Virus record (IMG/VR): IMGVR_UViG_3300027996_000030
Coordinates: 1 to 63,422 of that record
DNA length: 63,422 bases
Reading direction: 5' to 3' (one strand)
Origin: a virus
Made by a program: the position numbers and the translations under genes. Positions 42,720 to 50,109 of the stretch are shown here, piece after piece. Below the pieces are notes generated by a model. That model worked only from the letters and a program-made list of their open reading frames with translations. It was not told the origin of the DNA and did not search any database. Position 1 is the first letter of the stretch; the number at the start of each line of letters is the position of its first letter.

Positions 42720-43096
42720 TTCTTTTCCACCGCCGCCCGCTTGTCATAGCCGGTCGTGTTTTTGCCTTTTGCTTTCGCCAGCTTCGATGCGTCCGACCAT
42801 GTTTCAACGCGCTCTCCCTCGACATTGGGAGCAAGGGTCACGGTAGAACCGCCTCGTTTGCGCTCGACTTGCTTCGCGTCGAGGCGTTGGTTCTTCTTAG
42901 CCATCTGGTTCTTGATTCGGTTGTTCTTTCCGGCCCAGCCATCACCTCGGAGGATGAAGTTGGTCGCCGTCACCAACTTCCTCGCTGGACCCGTGCCACA
43001 ACCAGGGCAGTTCTGAGGTTCCTTATACCGAGAAATCGGCAGTACCTTGTCGAAATCAGAGTCGCAGTCGTCACAGTGAAAAGCGTAAATCGGCAT
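42716..43096 (-). CDS. FmdB-type zinc-ribbon protein
   Basis: The 126-residue protein begins MPIYAFHCDDCDSDF with CDDC at 8-11 and a second pair CPGCG near 34-38, a four-Cys ribbon of the FmdB type. The rest is basic with an N/K/R-rich middle. It is a paralogue of the protein at 7043-7501 and likewise stands next to a large virion gene. The pair suggests a conserved part in assembly or DNA contact. Confidence 0.7.
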   Translation of the reverse strand: MPIYAFHCDDCDSDFDKVLPISRYKEPQNCPGCGTGPARKLVTATNFILRGDGWAGKNNRIKNQMAKKNQRLDAKQVERKRGGSTVTLAPNVEGERVETWSDASKLAKAKGKNTTGYDKRAAVEKK

Positions 43097-43140
43097 TGGA
43101 GTTCCCGTAGAGATGATCTCGTCTGGGCACTGTACCCGCC

Positions 43141-45699
43141 CTACTCCGATGCCAAGCGGAGGATGGTCTTGCGCTCGGAGGAGCCGACCGGGAGTGTGGC
43201 AGCGAGTCGAATGAGAGCACCCTTCTTGGAGTCAGCCGCCAAGCGGAAGTTCTTTTTCTCGGTGAGTTGACCTACCAGCGACCCCGGAGCGTTGATGACG
43301 ACATCACCCTTCGGGTGGTGCAGTTTCCCGTCGATGTAGGTGAGTTCCCTGCCGCCGCCCTGCTCTCGCATCCACTTGGAGACGGCAGCACCACCATCCA
43401 CATAGCCCCTGTCGTTTTTCTTCTTGGGCTTCCAGTACAGGTCGGGGCTGCTGAACGTCAGCGGAACCTTGATTTGTGCAGCCTTCTTCGGGACCGGACT
43501 CGGCTCATTGGTCTTGCCGTCGCCGTCCTTGTCGTTGCCCTTGGGATTCGGGTTGTCCTCGGAGGTGAACTGGTTCTTCTTCAGAGCCTCGGGGAGTTCC
43601 TTCTTGGCCCAACGAGCCAGGTGGGGGTTGTTGTTGTCGCCCAACCAGCGTTCCACATCCGACCACAAAGACTCGCCGTCCTTGATGCGCTCCAGTGCCG
43701 AACGGACACTGGAAGGGAGGCTGTCATAGTCCGACACGGCCCGTGAGCCTGCGGAGTCGAGGTACTTCTGAAGCACCTTCTCCTGACGCTTCATCAGGCG
43801 GGCGGTGCGATTCATATTGGCTCCTTCGGACGCCTTCAAGGCGGCCAGTTTTCCTGGGTCCGTGTCCTTGAAGAACAGGTAGATGTCGATTTCAAAGCCG
43901 TTGGCTGTGTCGAGCGATAAGCGACCGGGCCTGCGGCTCACCTTCGCCACCACCCCGTTGACGTTGAGCTTACGCAGCGCCTTGACCAGTGCCTTGCGGG
44001 ACGCGGCGTAGAGCGACTTGACGCTGCTCGGGTCCGCTTCCCACGTCTCGCGGGACAGGATGCCTTTGGCGTTGAGGCTGTACCGGGCCACGGGAACACC
44101 TTGGACCATACCGGCCTTGCCACCCTGGATGTGGCCGAAGAAGCTCGTCATACCCAAGGGTCGAAGGGCTGATTCGATGTCCTTCTCCATGACGGGGACT
44201 GCTGCCTTAAAAGGAAGGATGCTGTCAGGGTTGGCTTGGAGTTGTGCCAAAAGACGTTGTGCTCCCCGGCTCATAGGGCGGGCGGTCTTGGGGGCAGCCT
44301 TCTTCGCCTTGAACTTCTCCAAGAGGTCGGCTGGCATCTTGCCGTCGTCCTTCTTCTTGTCGTCGGACTTCGCCTTCGACTTGCCCTTGCCGGGCTTTTT
44401 ACCAGCCTTCATGTCCTCGCAGTTCTGGACCATCGCTGGGGATTTCATCTTTTCACAGCCAGCCAAGATGATCTTACGCTCGGGTGATCCCACAGGCAGG
44501 GTTGCCGCCAATCGAATCATGGCAGAGCGTTCAGAGGCATTGATCTGACGGGAAGCACGACGCCGGATCGAGTCTCGGTAGACTTCTGCGATGTCGCGGT
44601 CCTTGAAAAACGCCTTCTCCTTAGAGGACAGGCCCTTCACGCCCAACGCCAGCTTATCTTCCATCGCCGCCAGCATCTTGGGGAGAATCTTGGAGAAAGA
44701 CTTCTGAAGCCCCTGCGTTGTCGGCACACCGTCGATGTACGGCTTGTCCGTCGTGGGGTCTACTTCGCCGTCGCCGTATTCGGCTTCGATCATCTCGACC
44801 ATGTGGTCACGCAGCTTCTTGGCTTCGATGGTCAGATCGCCCTTGCCTGCGCCCTTCTCTTTGTATTTGAGGACATTCTTGTTCTTCTTCATGCCGTCAA
44901 CCACGCCCTTCCACACCCGAAGCTGTCCGGGGGAGCTTGCCAGGGACCGTTCCATCAGGTTGTTGATCTGACGCAGATACAATGCCTGCGCGAGAAACTC
45001 CTCAAGGGGAGGCGGCTCGTAGTTGCCGGTGTCTTCGATCAACTGCCCTTCGGGATCGTACTCAAACTTGACGTTTGCGCCTGCATCCACACTGGAGAGC
45101 CAGTTCTTGGTACGGCTCTTGGCATACGAGGCCAGGAGGCCCTTCAACTGACGGAGGCCCCCAGTCTTGTTGCCCTTCAAGAACTGCACACCCATCAGGT
45201 AGTAGAGGCTCTGCCCTTTCGGGAAGGCAGGAGAGGTACGATCCTTGTACTTGTTCTCCTTCCGGTCGTAAATCATGCCGGGGTACTCAATGCAGCCGAA
45301 GCTCATGACTTGGGCAATGTCCTCACCGGATACACCCTTCGCACCGGGGCTGGTGTTCTCGGACATTCCACCGACCTGGCTTGCCGCTGCACGCTGCACA
45401 ACGGTGTACAGACCGAAATCCGTCCCGCGCTTCATCCACGCTTCCGCAACCTCTGGCTTGAAGCCATGCTCTAGCATCGCAGCGATGTAGGGCTGCGTGT
45501 CGCCCTTCGTCACGTTCCTCTGAGCCTTGTCAGCAGTCTGCTTCATCAGGCCACCAAGAAACTGCATCCGGGCATGGTGGTCTTCACCAGCGCCCGCTGC
45601 CTTGAGGTAAGCGAGAAGGACACGACGCTCGGAGGAGCCGGAAGGATAAAATGCCGCAAGCCGGGTCAGAGCTAGGGATGCTGTGCGCGTTAGTGCCAT
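43141..45699 (-). CDS. Large virion-region protein with three LIRLASS modules
   Basis: The 852-residue protein carries the shared module three times: at the N-terminus (ALTRLAAFYPSGSSERRVLL), near 385-420 (ERSAMIRLAATLPVGSPERK) and as its last 30 residues (KKGALIRLAATLPVGSSERK). Between them are two large helical domains and a charged Lys-rich linker near 430-455. The C-terminal half has a KVPLTFSSPDLYWKPK segment and a Gly-rich DGGAAVSKWMREQGGG stretch. No enzyme motif is recognised. It has an exact-core late motif 28 bases upstream. The layout looks like a fusion of formerly separate module-bearing genes. Confidence 0.75.
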   Translation of the reverse strand: MALTRTASLALTRLAAFYPSGSSERRVLLAYLKAAGAGEDHHARMQFLGGLMKQTADKAQRNVTKGDTQPYIAAMLEHGFKPEVAEAWMKRGTDFGLYTVVQRAAASQVGGMSENTSPGAKGVSGEDIAQVMSFGCIEYPGMIYDRKENKYKDRTSPAFPKGQSLYYLMGVQFLKGNKTGGLRQLKGLLASYAKSRTKNWLSSVDAGANVKFEYDPEGQLIEDTGNYEPPPLEEFLAQALYLRQINNLMERSLASSPGQLRVWKGVVDGMKKNKNVLKYKEKGAGKGDLTIEAKKLRDHMVEMIEAEYGDGEVDPTTDKPYIDGVPTTQGLQKSFSKILPKMLAAMEDKLALGVKGLSSKEKAFFKDRDIAEVYRDSIRRRASRQINASERSAMIRLAATLPVGSPERKIILAGCEKMKSPAMVQNCEDMKAGKKPGKGKSKAKSDDKKKDDGKMPADLLEKFKAKKAAPKTARPMSRGAQRLLAQLQANPDSILPFKAAVPVMEKDIESALRPLGMTSFFGHIQGGKAGMVQGVPVARYSLNAKGILSRETWEADPSSVKSLYAASRKALVKALRKLNVNGVVAKVSRRPGRLSLDTANGFEIDIYLFFKDTDPGKLAALKASEGANMNRTARLMKRQEKVLQKYLDSAGSRAVSDYDSLPSSVRSALERIKDGESLWSDVERWLGDNNNPHLARWAKKELPEALKKNQFTSEDNPNPKGNDKDGDGKTNEPSPVPKKAAQIKVPLTFSSPDLYWKPKKKNDRGYVDGGAAVSKWMREQGGGRELTYIDGKLHHPKGDVVINAPGSLVGQLTEKKNFRLAADSKKGALIRLAATLPVGSSERKTILRLASE

Positions 45700-45727
45700 G
45701 AGTGAGACTCCTATGCGCCTTTGAGGT

Positions 45728-45744
45728 CCATAGACTGTCTACCG
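45728..45744 (-). promoter_or_regulatory. Late promoter-like motif, copy 9
   Basis: CGGTAG, five bases, CTATGG on the minus strand, 28 bases before the 852-residue protein. It lies back to back with the sigma70 promoter at 45833. Confidence 0.6.
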
Positions 45745-45832
45745 AGACACCCCCATGAGCCGTTGCCAAACGACCGGAAAAGGCCACGGGGAAGCGACTC
45801 GAAAAAGAATCCACTTTGATCCACTTTACGGG

Positions 45833-45861
45833 TTGACAGGGCTGAGGGCATCTCCTATTCT
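45833..45861 (+). promoter_or_regulatory. Host-type sigma70 promoter before the sigma factor gene
   Basis: TTGACA (perfect), 17 bases, TATTCT. The start codon of the sigma gene lies about 85 bases after the expected transcription start. It is the only strong sigma70 promoter I see in the window and fits an early gene read by host RNA polymerase. The gap 45700-45952 holds nothing else except the late motif and a repeated GTCACGAC in the leader. Confidence 0.75.
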
Positions 45862-45952
45862 CTGGGAGTCACGTCACGACCCGCTCGAAAAGAGCACTGT
45901 CACGACACGACTTACCCTAAGTCCTGCCTCGCCTTGCGAGCACGGAGAGTCA

Positions 45953-46837
45953 ATGCAAAAGTCGCCTGCAAGTCCTGTTGTTGTTCCCACCCTCACACGC
46001 CGTTGGGTCGAGGAACAGCTTGTCACCCGTCGCATTGATCTCAAGATAGTCTCCTATCTTGCTCGACGATTCCCCTATGAGGATCAAGACGATCTCCTCG
46101 GAACCGTTGGGGAGTGTCTGGCCAAATGGAGCCAGAGGGGCACCCTCGACAAATACATCGCTGACGGTTCCCTGACGCTGGGGGTGCTGAAAGGCTGGGT
46201 ACGGCAGAAGGTCATCGCCCAGATGCTCCATGAGGGCCGTGAGCCGGTGTGCCGTGGCTATGGCAAACGCTCGGACGTGGAGGTCGAGGCGTCCAAGATT
46301 CTAGGTCTGCCTTTGACCACGATGTCGAACACATCGATCAGGTCGGACCCGACCGCTCCTGACACCGTCATCGTCTACGACGCCAATGATGTCGCAATGG
46401 GCAGAGAGGTCGTTGAGGCGACGACACCCGAGTCTCTGGTGTCAGAGGCCCATGATCGCGTCCAAGCCCTTCGTGAAGGCCGTCGCTACGTCGCAGCGAC
46501 ATTCCGAGAGGCTGCGGATCGCTACCTCACCATTTTCGACGCTGTTTTTGTCGAGGGCGCGAGTCGAACCGAGATCGCAGCCCGTGAAGGCTGTAGCGTC
46601 CAACGAATCAGTCAGTTGACGACCCGAGTTCGCAACAGCGTCCGAGACGGGGAGATCATCCGATCCGATGCAGGACACATCCTCTCTCTGATTGACGCTG
46701 ACCCTTGCTCAACGTGGACGGAGATCAAAAAGGATCTCCGTATCGACAAGCCTCGCTTCCGCCGTGCGATTGCCTACCTCCAGCAAGAGGCTCTGGTGCA
46801 AGAGCACGCCGGGGAATCGTTCAGCATCATTCGCTGA
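45953..46837 (+). CDS. Phage RNA polymerase sigma factor
   Basis: The 294-residue protein starts at ATG 45953 with GGAG 6 bases upstream. Residues 25-95 (RRIDLKIVSYLARRFPYEDQ, then DDLLGTVGECLAKW) fit sigma70 region 2. Residues 190-235 (FDAVFVEGASRTEIAAREG, then CSVQRISQLTTRV) are a region 4 helix-turn-helix. A winged-helix-like end follows (STWTEIKKDLRIDKPRFRRA). It would redirect host RNA polymerase, most likely to the middle motif class of this phage. That pairing is inferred from the order of expression. Confidence 0.75.
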   Translation: MQKSPASPVVVPTLTRRWVEEQLVTRRIDLKIVSYLARRFPYEDQDDLLGTVGECLAKWSQRGTLDKYIADGSLTLGVLKGWVRQKVIAQMLHEGREPVCRGYGKRSDVEVEASKILGLPLTTMSNTSIRSDPTAPDTVIVYDANDVAMGREVVEATTPESLVSEAHDRVQALREGRRYVAATFREAADRYLTIFDAVFVEGASRTEIAAREGCSVQRISQLTTRVRNSVRDGEIIRSDAGHILSLIDADPCSTWTEIKKDLRIDKPRFRRAIAYLQQEALVQEHAGESFSIIR

Positions 46838-47171
46838 TCAAAGGTGTCGTAGCTACGACACCTGTAGGCTCCGTAGAAGGGCTACCATCCAGGTCCGTCA
46901 ACACAGAGCCTTCGATCAACATGGCGACAGGGAACGAGTGCGTCGGATCAAAGACGAGCAACCCCCAGAGCGACCCTCCCTGATTTCTTGCACTCAAGGC
47001 CGGACAGCCCATCTTCTTCATGATCCGGGCTGTGTGTACCAGTGCTTCCTCAGCATCGGCCCAAACCCCCACCTGACGCACAGGTGCTCCATCTTGAGTC
47101 AGAATCCAAACAGGGTGCATGGCGGCATTATTAGACACGGGCTTGACCTTCTTCTGGTGCATGGGGTACAT
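46827..47171 (-). CDS. Protein of unknown function
   Basis: A 114-residue protein convergent with the sigma gene and overlapping it by 11 bases. The segment MHPVWILTQDGAPVRQVGVW, then DAEEALVHTARIMKKMG has the look of a small alpha/beta domain. The start is uncertain (ATG 47171, 47162 or 47120); GGGAG lies 11 bases before the first. No family is recognised and no promoter class is seen upstream. Confidence 0.5.
   Translation of the reverse strand: MYPMHQKKVKPVSNNAAMHPVWILTQDGAPVRQVGVWADAEEALVHTARIMKKMGCPALSARNQGGSLWGLLVFDPTHSFPVAMLIEGSVLTDLDGSPSTEPTGVVATTPLISE
46843..46864. repeat. 22-bp perfect palindrome between convergent genes
   Basis: AGGTGTCGTAG is followed directly by its exact reverse complement. 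It lies 6 bases after the sigma stop codon and inside the end of the opposite gene. No T-run follows on the plus strand, and TTTGATC follows on the minus strand. It could be a terminator for both genes or a dimer-binding operator. Confidence 0.6.
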
Positions 47172-47491
47172 GCTACCCGTGGCTCCCGTCCTAACGGATG
47201 GGAAGTCTTGGTCCCCAAGGTCACTTCTGCCCTGATTCCGGTCAGGTGAGCAGTCTGAACCAACCGGGAGCCGGGATCGGGGAAACCCGAAGGTCAAGGA
47301 ACAGCCTCACGTCACAACGATCTTTCACAGCGATGGAACTAATCAAGGGTTGACCCACACCCTTCTGCCTCTCTCCCTCACAAGGGACACAGGAGACAAG
47401 AGGACGGGTCCACGGAGCCAGCCTTGGTTCACACTCACCTGACTCATCTAACTAGACATCCCAACCTGTGAGGGGGTCTAGGAGACAGGAG

Positions 47492-47569
47492 ATGGAGTGG
47501 AACCAACAGGTCGGGTTCTTCAACCACGAGACAATCCTCAGCATCCTTCGACTGGGTGGACTCATATGA
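47492..47569 (+). CDS. Possible 25-residue small protein
   Basis: A short frame, MEWNQQVGFFNHETILSILR plus five residues, with GGAG 7 bases before the ATG. It lies in the gap 47172-47858, which otherwise holds only low-complexity sequence. It may be an early small protein or chance. Confidence 0.3.
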   Translation: MEWNQQVGFFNHETILSILRLGGLI

Positions 47570-47596
47570 GTTCCCGAAGGGAGCACTCCTTAAAGG

Positions 47597-47616
47597 TAAT
47601 GATCTTTAGATCATTA
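47597..47616. repeat. Short hairpin, 8-bp stem
   Basis: TAATGATC, four bases, GATCATTA. It is AT-rich compared with its surroundings and lacks a clear T-run on either side. Confidence 0.4.
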
Positions 47617-47670
47617 GGTTTAGGAGTTGTAGGGAAACCGTAGGTTGACCGATTTAATATCAAGAACAAG

Positions 47671-47820
47671 ATGAACAAGAATCTGAACACCACCACGAAC
47701 ACCAACACCGATACGAACAAGACCCATACGACCAGTAAGAACAATCACCATAGTAGTAAGACAACGAACACCACGAAGACAACGACTCCTGACTACAGCA
47801 CTGCGACCGAGAATCCTTAG
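47671..47820 (+). CDS. Possible Thr/Asn-rich small protein
   Basis: An open frame of 49 residues made mostly of Thr, Asn, Lys and Ser (NTTTNTNTDTNKTHTTSK). There is no clear ribosome binding site. The strand is strongly biased to A and C, unlike the rest of the window, so the stretch may be a DNA or RNA element rather than a gene. Stop codon TAG. Confidence 0.3.
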   Translation: MNKNLNTTTNTNTDTNKTHTTSKNNHHSSKTTNTTKTTTPDYSTATENP

Positions 47821-47858
47821 TCTGTCTATTCCTGTGTCTCCTGTGTAGGAGATCGATC

Positions 47859-48368
47859 ATGGGCAGGACTGACTATCGAGGGGGAAAAGCCCCTATCAAA
47901 ACGGCTGATGAGCTTGCCAGCCTGTTACCGATCCCTCTATTCCTGATTGTCTCGGGATATGCAGGACCGATTTATCCCAAGACGGATCGATCCAATCCCG
48001 CACCTGCTGTCGGCATTGTCGGCATAAAGACCCTGCCTGACTCTTTGAGGCCAAGGGTGAACCAGATCCTTCCTGTCTGGATTCATTGGACTCAGTGGCA
48101 GTCAGTCGTAGTCCCATTGATGGCTGATGAAAGAGTCACTGACTGGAGAGGGGTTCTCCGTGATCTCGGTGATGTGTTGTCGTTGCCTGTGGATGTTTAT
48201 GGGCCAGACGGGACGATCCCCTATGAAGCGGGAGCCACTGTTGGCGACCTTCGATCCTCGACTCGGATTCCAGGGGGGTTGTACGCACCTCGCTGTGGAG
48301 ACGCCTTGGATCTCGTACTCCAATACAGCCTCTTGATCCATGAGCAGGCGGAGTCGGCTGGATTCTGA
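47859..48368 (+). CDS. Protein of unknown function
   Basis: A 169-residue protein with AGGAG 6 bases before the ATG. Its segments ASLLPIPLFLIVSGYAGPIY, LPVWIHWTQWQSVVVPLMA and VLRDLGDVLSLPVDVYGPDG suggest an alpha/beta fold. It contains no motif I recognise. It may belong to the early or middle plus-strand operon. Confidence 0.6.
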   Translation: MGRTDYRGGKAPIKTADELASLLPIPLFLIVSGYAGPIYPKTDRSNPAPAVGIVGIKTLPDSLRPRVNQILPVWIHWTQWQSVVVPLMADERVTDWRGVLRDLGDVLSLPVDVYGPDGTIPYEAGATVGDLRSSTRIPGGLYAPRCGDALDLVLQYSLLIHEQAESAGF

Positions 48369-48376
48369 CTCGGAAA

Positions 48377-48408
48377 GGGGGTCAACCTCCCGCGCTTGTC
48401 GGGTATCT
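48377..48408 (+). promoter_or_regulatory. Middle promoter-like motif on the plus strand
   Basis: GGGGGTCAA, 14 bases, CGGGTATCT, the only good plus-strand copy. It lies 21 bases before the gene at 48430 and could drive the clamp-loader and ribonucleotide reductase genes that follow. Confidence 0.7.
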
Positions 48409-48429
48409 GTCTCCTATGAGGGAGAGGCT

Positions 48430-48594
48430 ATGGCGGAGAGTCAGATTGGAAAGGTTGTCTGGATCGCTTGTCGAGCGGCACAGAGTTGCGAAGGCCAGCA
48501 ATGCACGGTCGAGATGATTCGGAAGATCAACGGTAGCCGGATGATTCGATACCGCTGTCTAAGCTGCAAGCACATCTTCTCGATCTTGTTCTGA
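48430..48594 (+). CDS. Small Cys-containing protein, likely zinc ribbon
   Basis: A 54-residue protein with GGGAG before ATG 48430. Cys residues at about 12, 17, 22 and the pair CLSC near 44-47 could form a zinc ribbon. It is the first gene behind the plus-strand middle motif. A longer frame upstream covers the promoter and is not used. Confidence 0.55.
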   Translation: MAESQIGKVVWIACRAAQSCEGQQCTVEMIRKINGSRMIRYRCLSCKHIFSILF

Positions 48595-48788
48595 TGGGCA
48601 TGTACGAACGAAGCCCAGAAGGACGAACCGCTGCCGACCAACGGAGAACTGCGGAGTTGAAGGTCAAAACCATCGTGGCTTTGATGGCCTTGTTCTTCGT
48701 GGTGTCCACCCTGTCCTGTTGGGGGCACGTCATGTATGGCGACTGGGGCTGTGGATTCATTGAGTGTCGCGTTGTCGTGGATCGATAG
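48594..48788 (+). CDS. Small single-pass membrane protein
   Basis: A 64-residue protein with a basic N-terminal part and one membrane segment at about 24-44 (VKTIVALMALFFVVSTLSCW), then three more Cys or aromatic residues. Its ATG overlaps the preceding stop (TGATG). The LSC at the end of the segment is lipobox-like but too far from the start to be sure. Its role is unknown. Confidence 0.5.
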   Translation: MGMYERSPEGRTAADQRRTAELKVKTIVALMALFFVVSTLSCWGHVMYGDWGCGFIECRVVVDR

Positions 48789-49406
48789 ATGGGCACACCG
48801 ATCTTGTTTCATGGCCCTCTGGCCAGAGGGGAAGCTGTTGCCCACGCAGCACAGCTTGGCCGTCTTGTGTCGGAGCCAATCGGTGACGACGGCCTCAAGG
48901 TAGCAGACTCCCGGCTGATTGTGACCCTCTCCGAAGACGCTGGGGTGGGCGATAAACTGCCCGTCGTCATCGTGGGTCCGTTGGACCGGGCAACCCCGGA
49001 AGCTGGGGATGCTTTATTGAAGACCTTGGAGGATCTGACGGACGCCCCTTTGCAGATCGTTCTGTGGGCGGACTACCTCGGCGGGGTCATCGGCACGATT
49101 CGATCTCGATCCCTGGACAGATGGTGCCCCCCTGACGAGCGGTGGGTGTCACCCTTTGTGGACCAGTATGCAGAGGCGTTGTTCTCGGCGTGGGAGAAGC
49201 AGGACACAGCGGCTTGTCTAAGCGTCCTCTACGAACGCAAGAAGGATTGGCAGGCACTCATGCAGGGCTTCTGTGAGGTCATGGCGGAACGTGCTCCAGA
49301 GAAGCCTCAGACAGCCCGTGTGTGGCCTCTGCTTCGACCGCTACTCGACGGTAAGGGTTCCCATCTCAATGCGGCTACGGCGCTCTTGGAAGCCTTGGAG
49401 GTGTGA
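48789..49406 (+). CDS. holB: DNA polymerase III clamp loader delta' subunit-like
   Basis: The 205-residue protein has the AAA+ core of a clamp-loader small subunit without Walker A: LPVVIVGPLDRATPEAGDAL (Walker B region and the AaNALLKtLE helix), then LLKTLEDLTDAPLQIVLWA and IGTIRSRSLDRW, the SRC-type Arg-finger region. The C-terminal part is a reduced helical collar. It completes, with delta (51656) and DnaX (18924), a phage clamp loader for the DnaN-type clamp. Confidence 0.7.
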   Translation: MGTPILFHGPLARGEAVAHAAQLGRLVSEPIGDDGLKVADSRLIVTLSEDAGVGDKLPVVIVGPLDRATPEAGDALLKTLEDLTDAPLQIVLWADYLGGVIGTIRSRSLDRWCPPDERWVSPFVDQYAEALFSAWEKQDTAACLSVLYERKKDWQALMQGFCEVMAERAPEKPQTARVWPLLRPLLDGKGSHLNAATALLEALEV

Positions 49407-49409
49407 GGA

Positions 49410-50033
49410 ATGAGAGTGATCCACGTCCTACGCAAGCCCTTGTCTGAGGGAACCGTCGCCTCCAACGTGCTCAAGCACGGCTGTGGTGGGTTGAATATCG
49501 ACGCATCTCGGGTTGGAGCGACCGACTACTTTGGAGGCGGGTCGAAAATGTCGAGCAGTGGTCATACTCTGTCCAAGTTTGATCCTTATGAGAAGGGATC
49601 GGGATGGGTCGCAGGTTCGGTATCGGGTCGATGGCCTGCCAACGTGATCCTCCAGCACCACGACGGCTGTCGGTGTGAAGGTACGAAGAAGGTCAAGGGG
49701 ACCGGCCCACGGGCAGGCGGTTCCGGGTCAAGGTTCAACGACCCCGGCAACCTGCTTTCAAGCAAAGGGCATGAAGGTGTCCGAACCAATCACGAGGGAC
49801 ACGCAGACAAGGACGGCACCGAAACGGTAGCCAACTGGATCTGCGAACCGGGGTGTCCCGTAAAGGTGTTGGATGAACAAAGCGGAGATCGTCCGAGCGG
49901 CGGATCACCCACCAAGCATGACCGCAGGGTTGGGATCTACGAGGATGGGTTGAAGCAACGGATGATCACGCCGTACAAAGACACTGGAGGAGCCTCCCGG
50001 TTCTTCAAGCAAGTAGGAGACTCGCATGAGTAA
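49410..50033 (+). CDS. DNA methyltransferase fragment: middle to C-terminal part
   Basis: The 207-residue frame matches the target-recognition part of phage adenine or cytosine-N4 methyltransferases: LRKPLSEGTVASNVLKHG, then GGLNIDASRVG, GRWPANVILQH, CPVKVLDEQSG and the end GGASRFFKQVG. In complete enzymes this follows the DPPY half and leads into the AdoMet-binding part (a DPFxGSG motif). Here it comes before the DPPY half and stops without any DPFxGSG. Its last codons lie in the 51-bp direct repeat. It may be a broken enzyme or one part of a split one. Confidence 0.7.
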   Translation: MRVIHVLRKPLSEGTVASNVLKHGCGGLNIDASRVGATDYFGGGSKMSSSGHTLSKFDPYEKGSGWVAGSVSGRWPANVILQHHDGCRCEGTKKVKGTGPRAGGSGSRFNDPGNLLSSKGHEGVRTNHEGHADKDGTETVANWICEPGCPVKVLDEQSGDRPSGGSPTKHDRRVGIYEDGLKQRMITPYKDTGGASRFFKQVGDSHE

Positions 50034-50066
50034 AGGAGATTCAGTCCGTAGGGCTGTTCAGACCCT
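50016..50066 (+). repeat. 51-bp direct repeat, left copy
   Basis: Identical over 51 bp to 50951-51001. It contains the end of the methyltransferase fragment at 49410 and the start (MSKGDSVRRAVQ) of the DPPY fragment, which here runs out into unrelated sequence. Confidence 0.9.
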
Positions 50067-50109
50067 CCGTCTCCGACCTGTTCGGCTTGTAGGAGGACGG
50101 GATGCAGGA

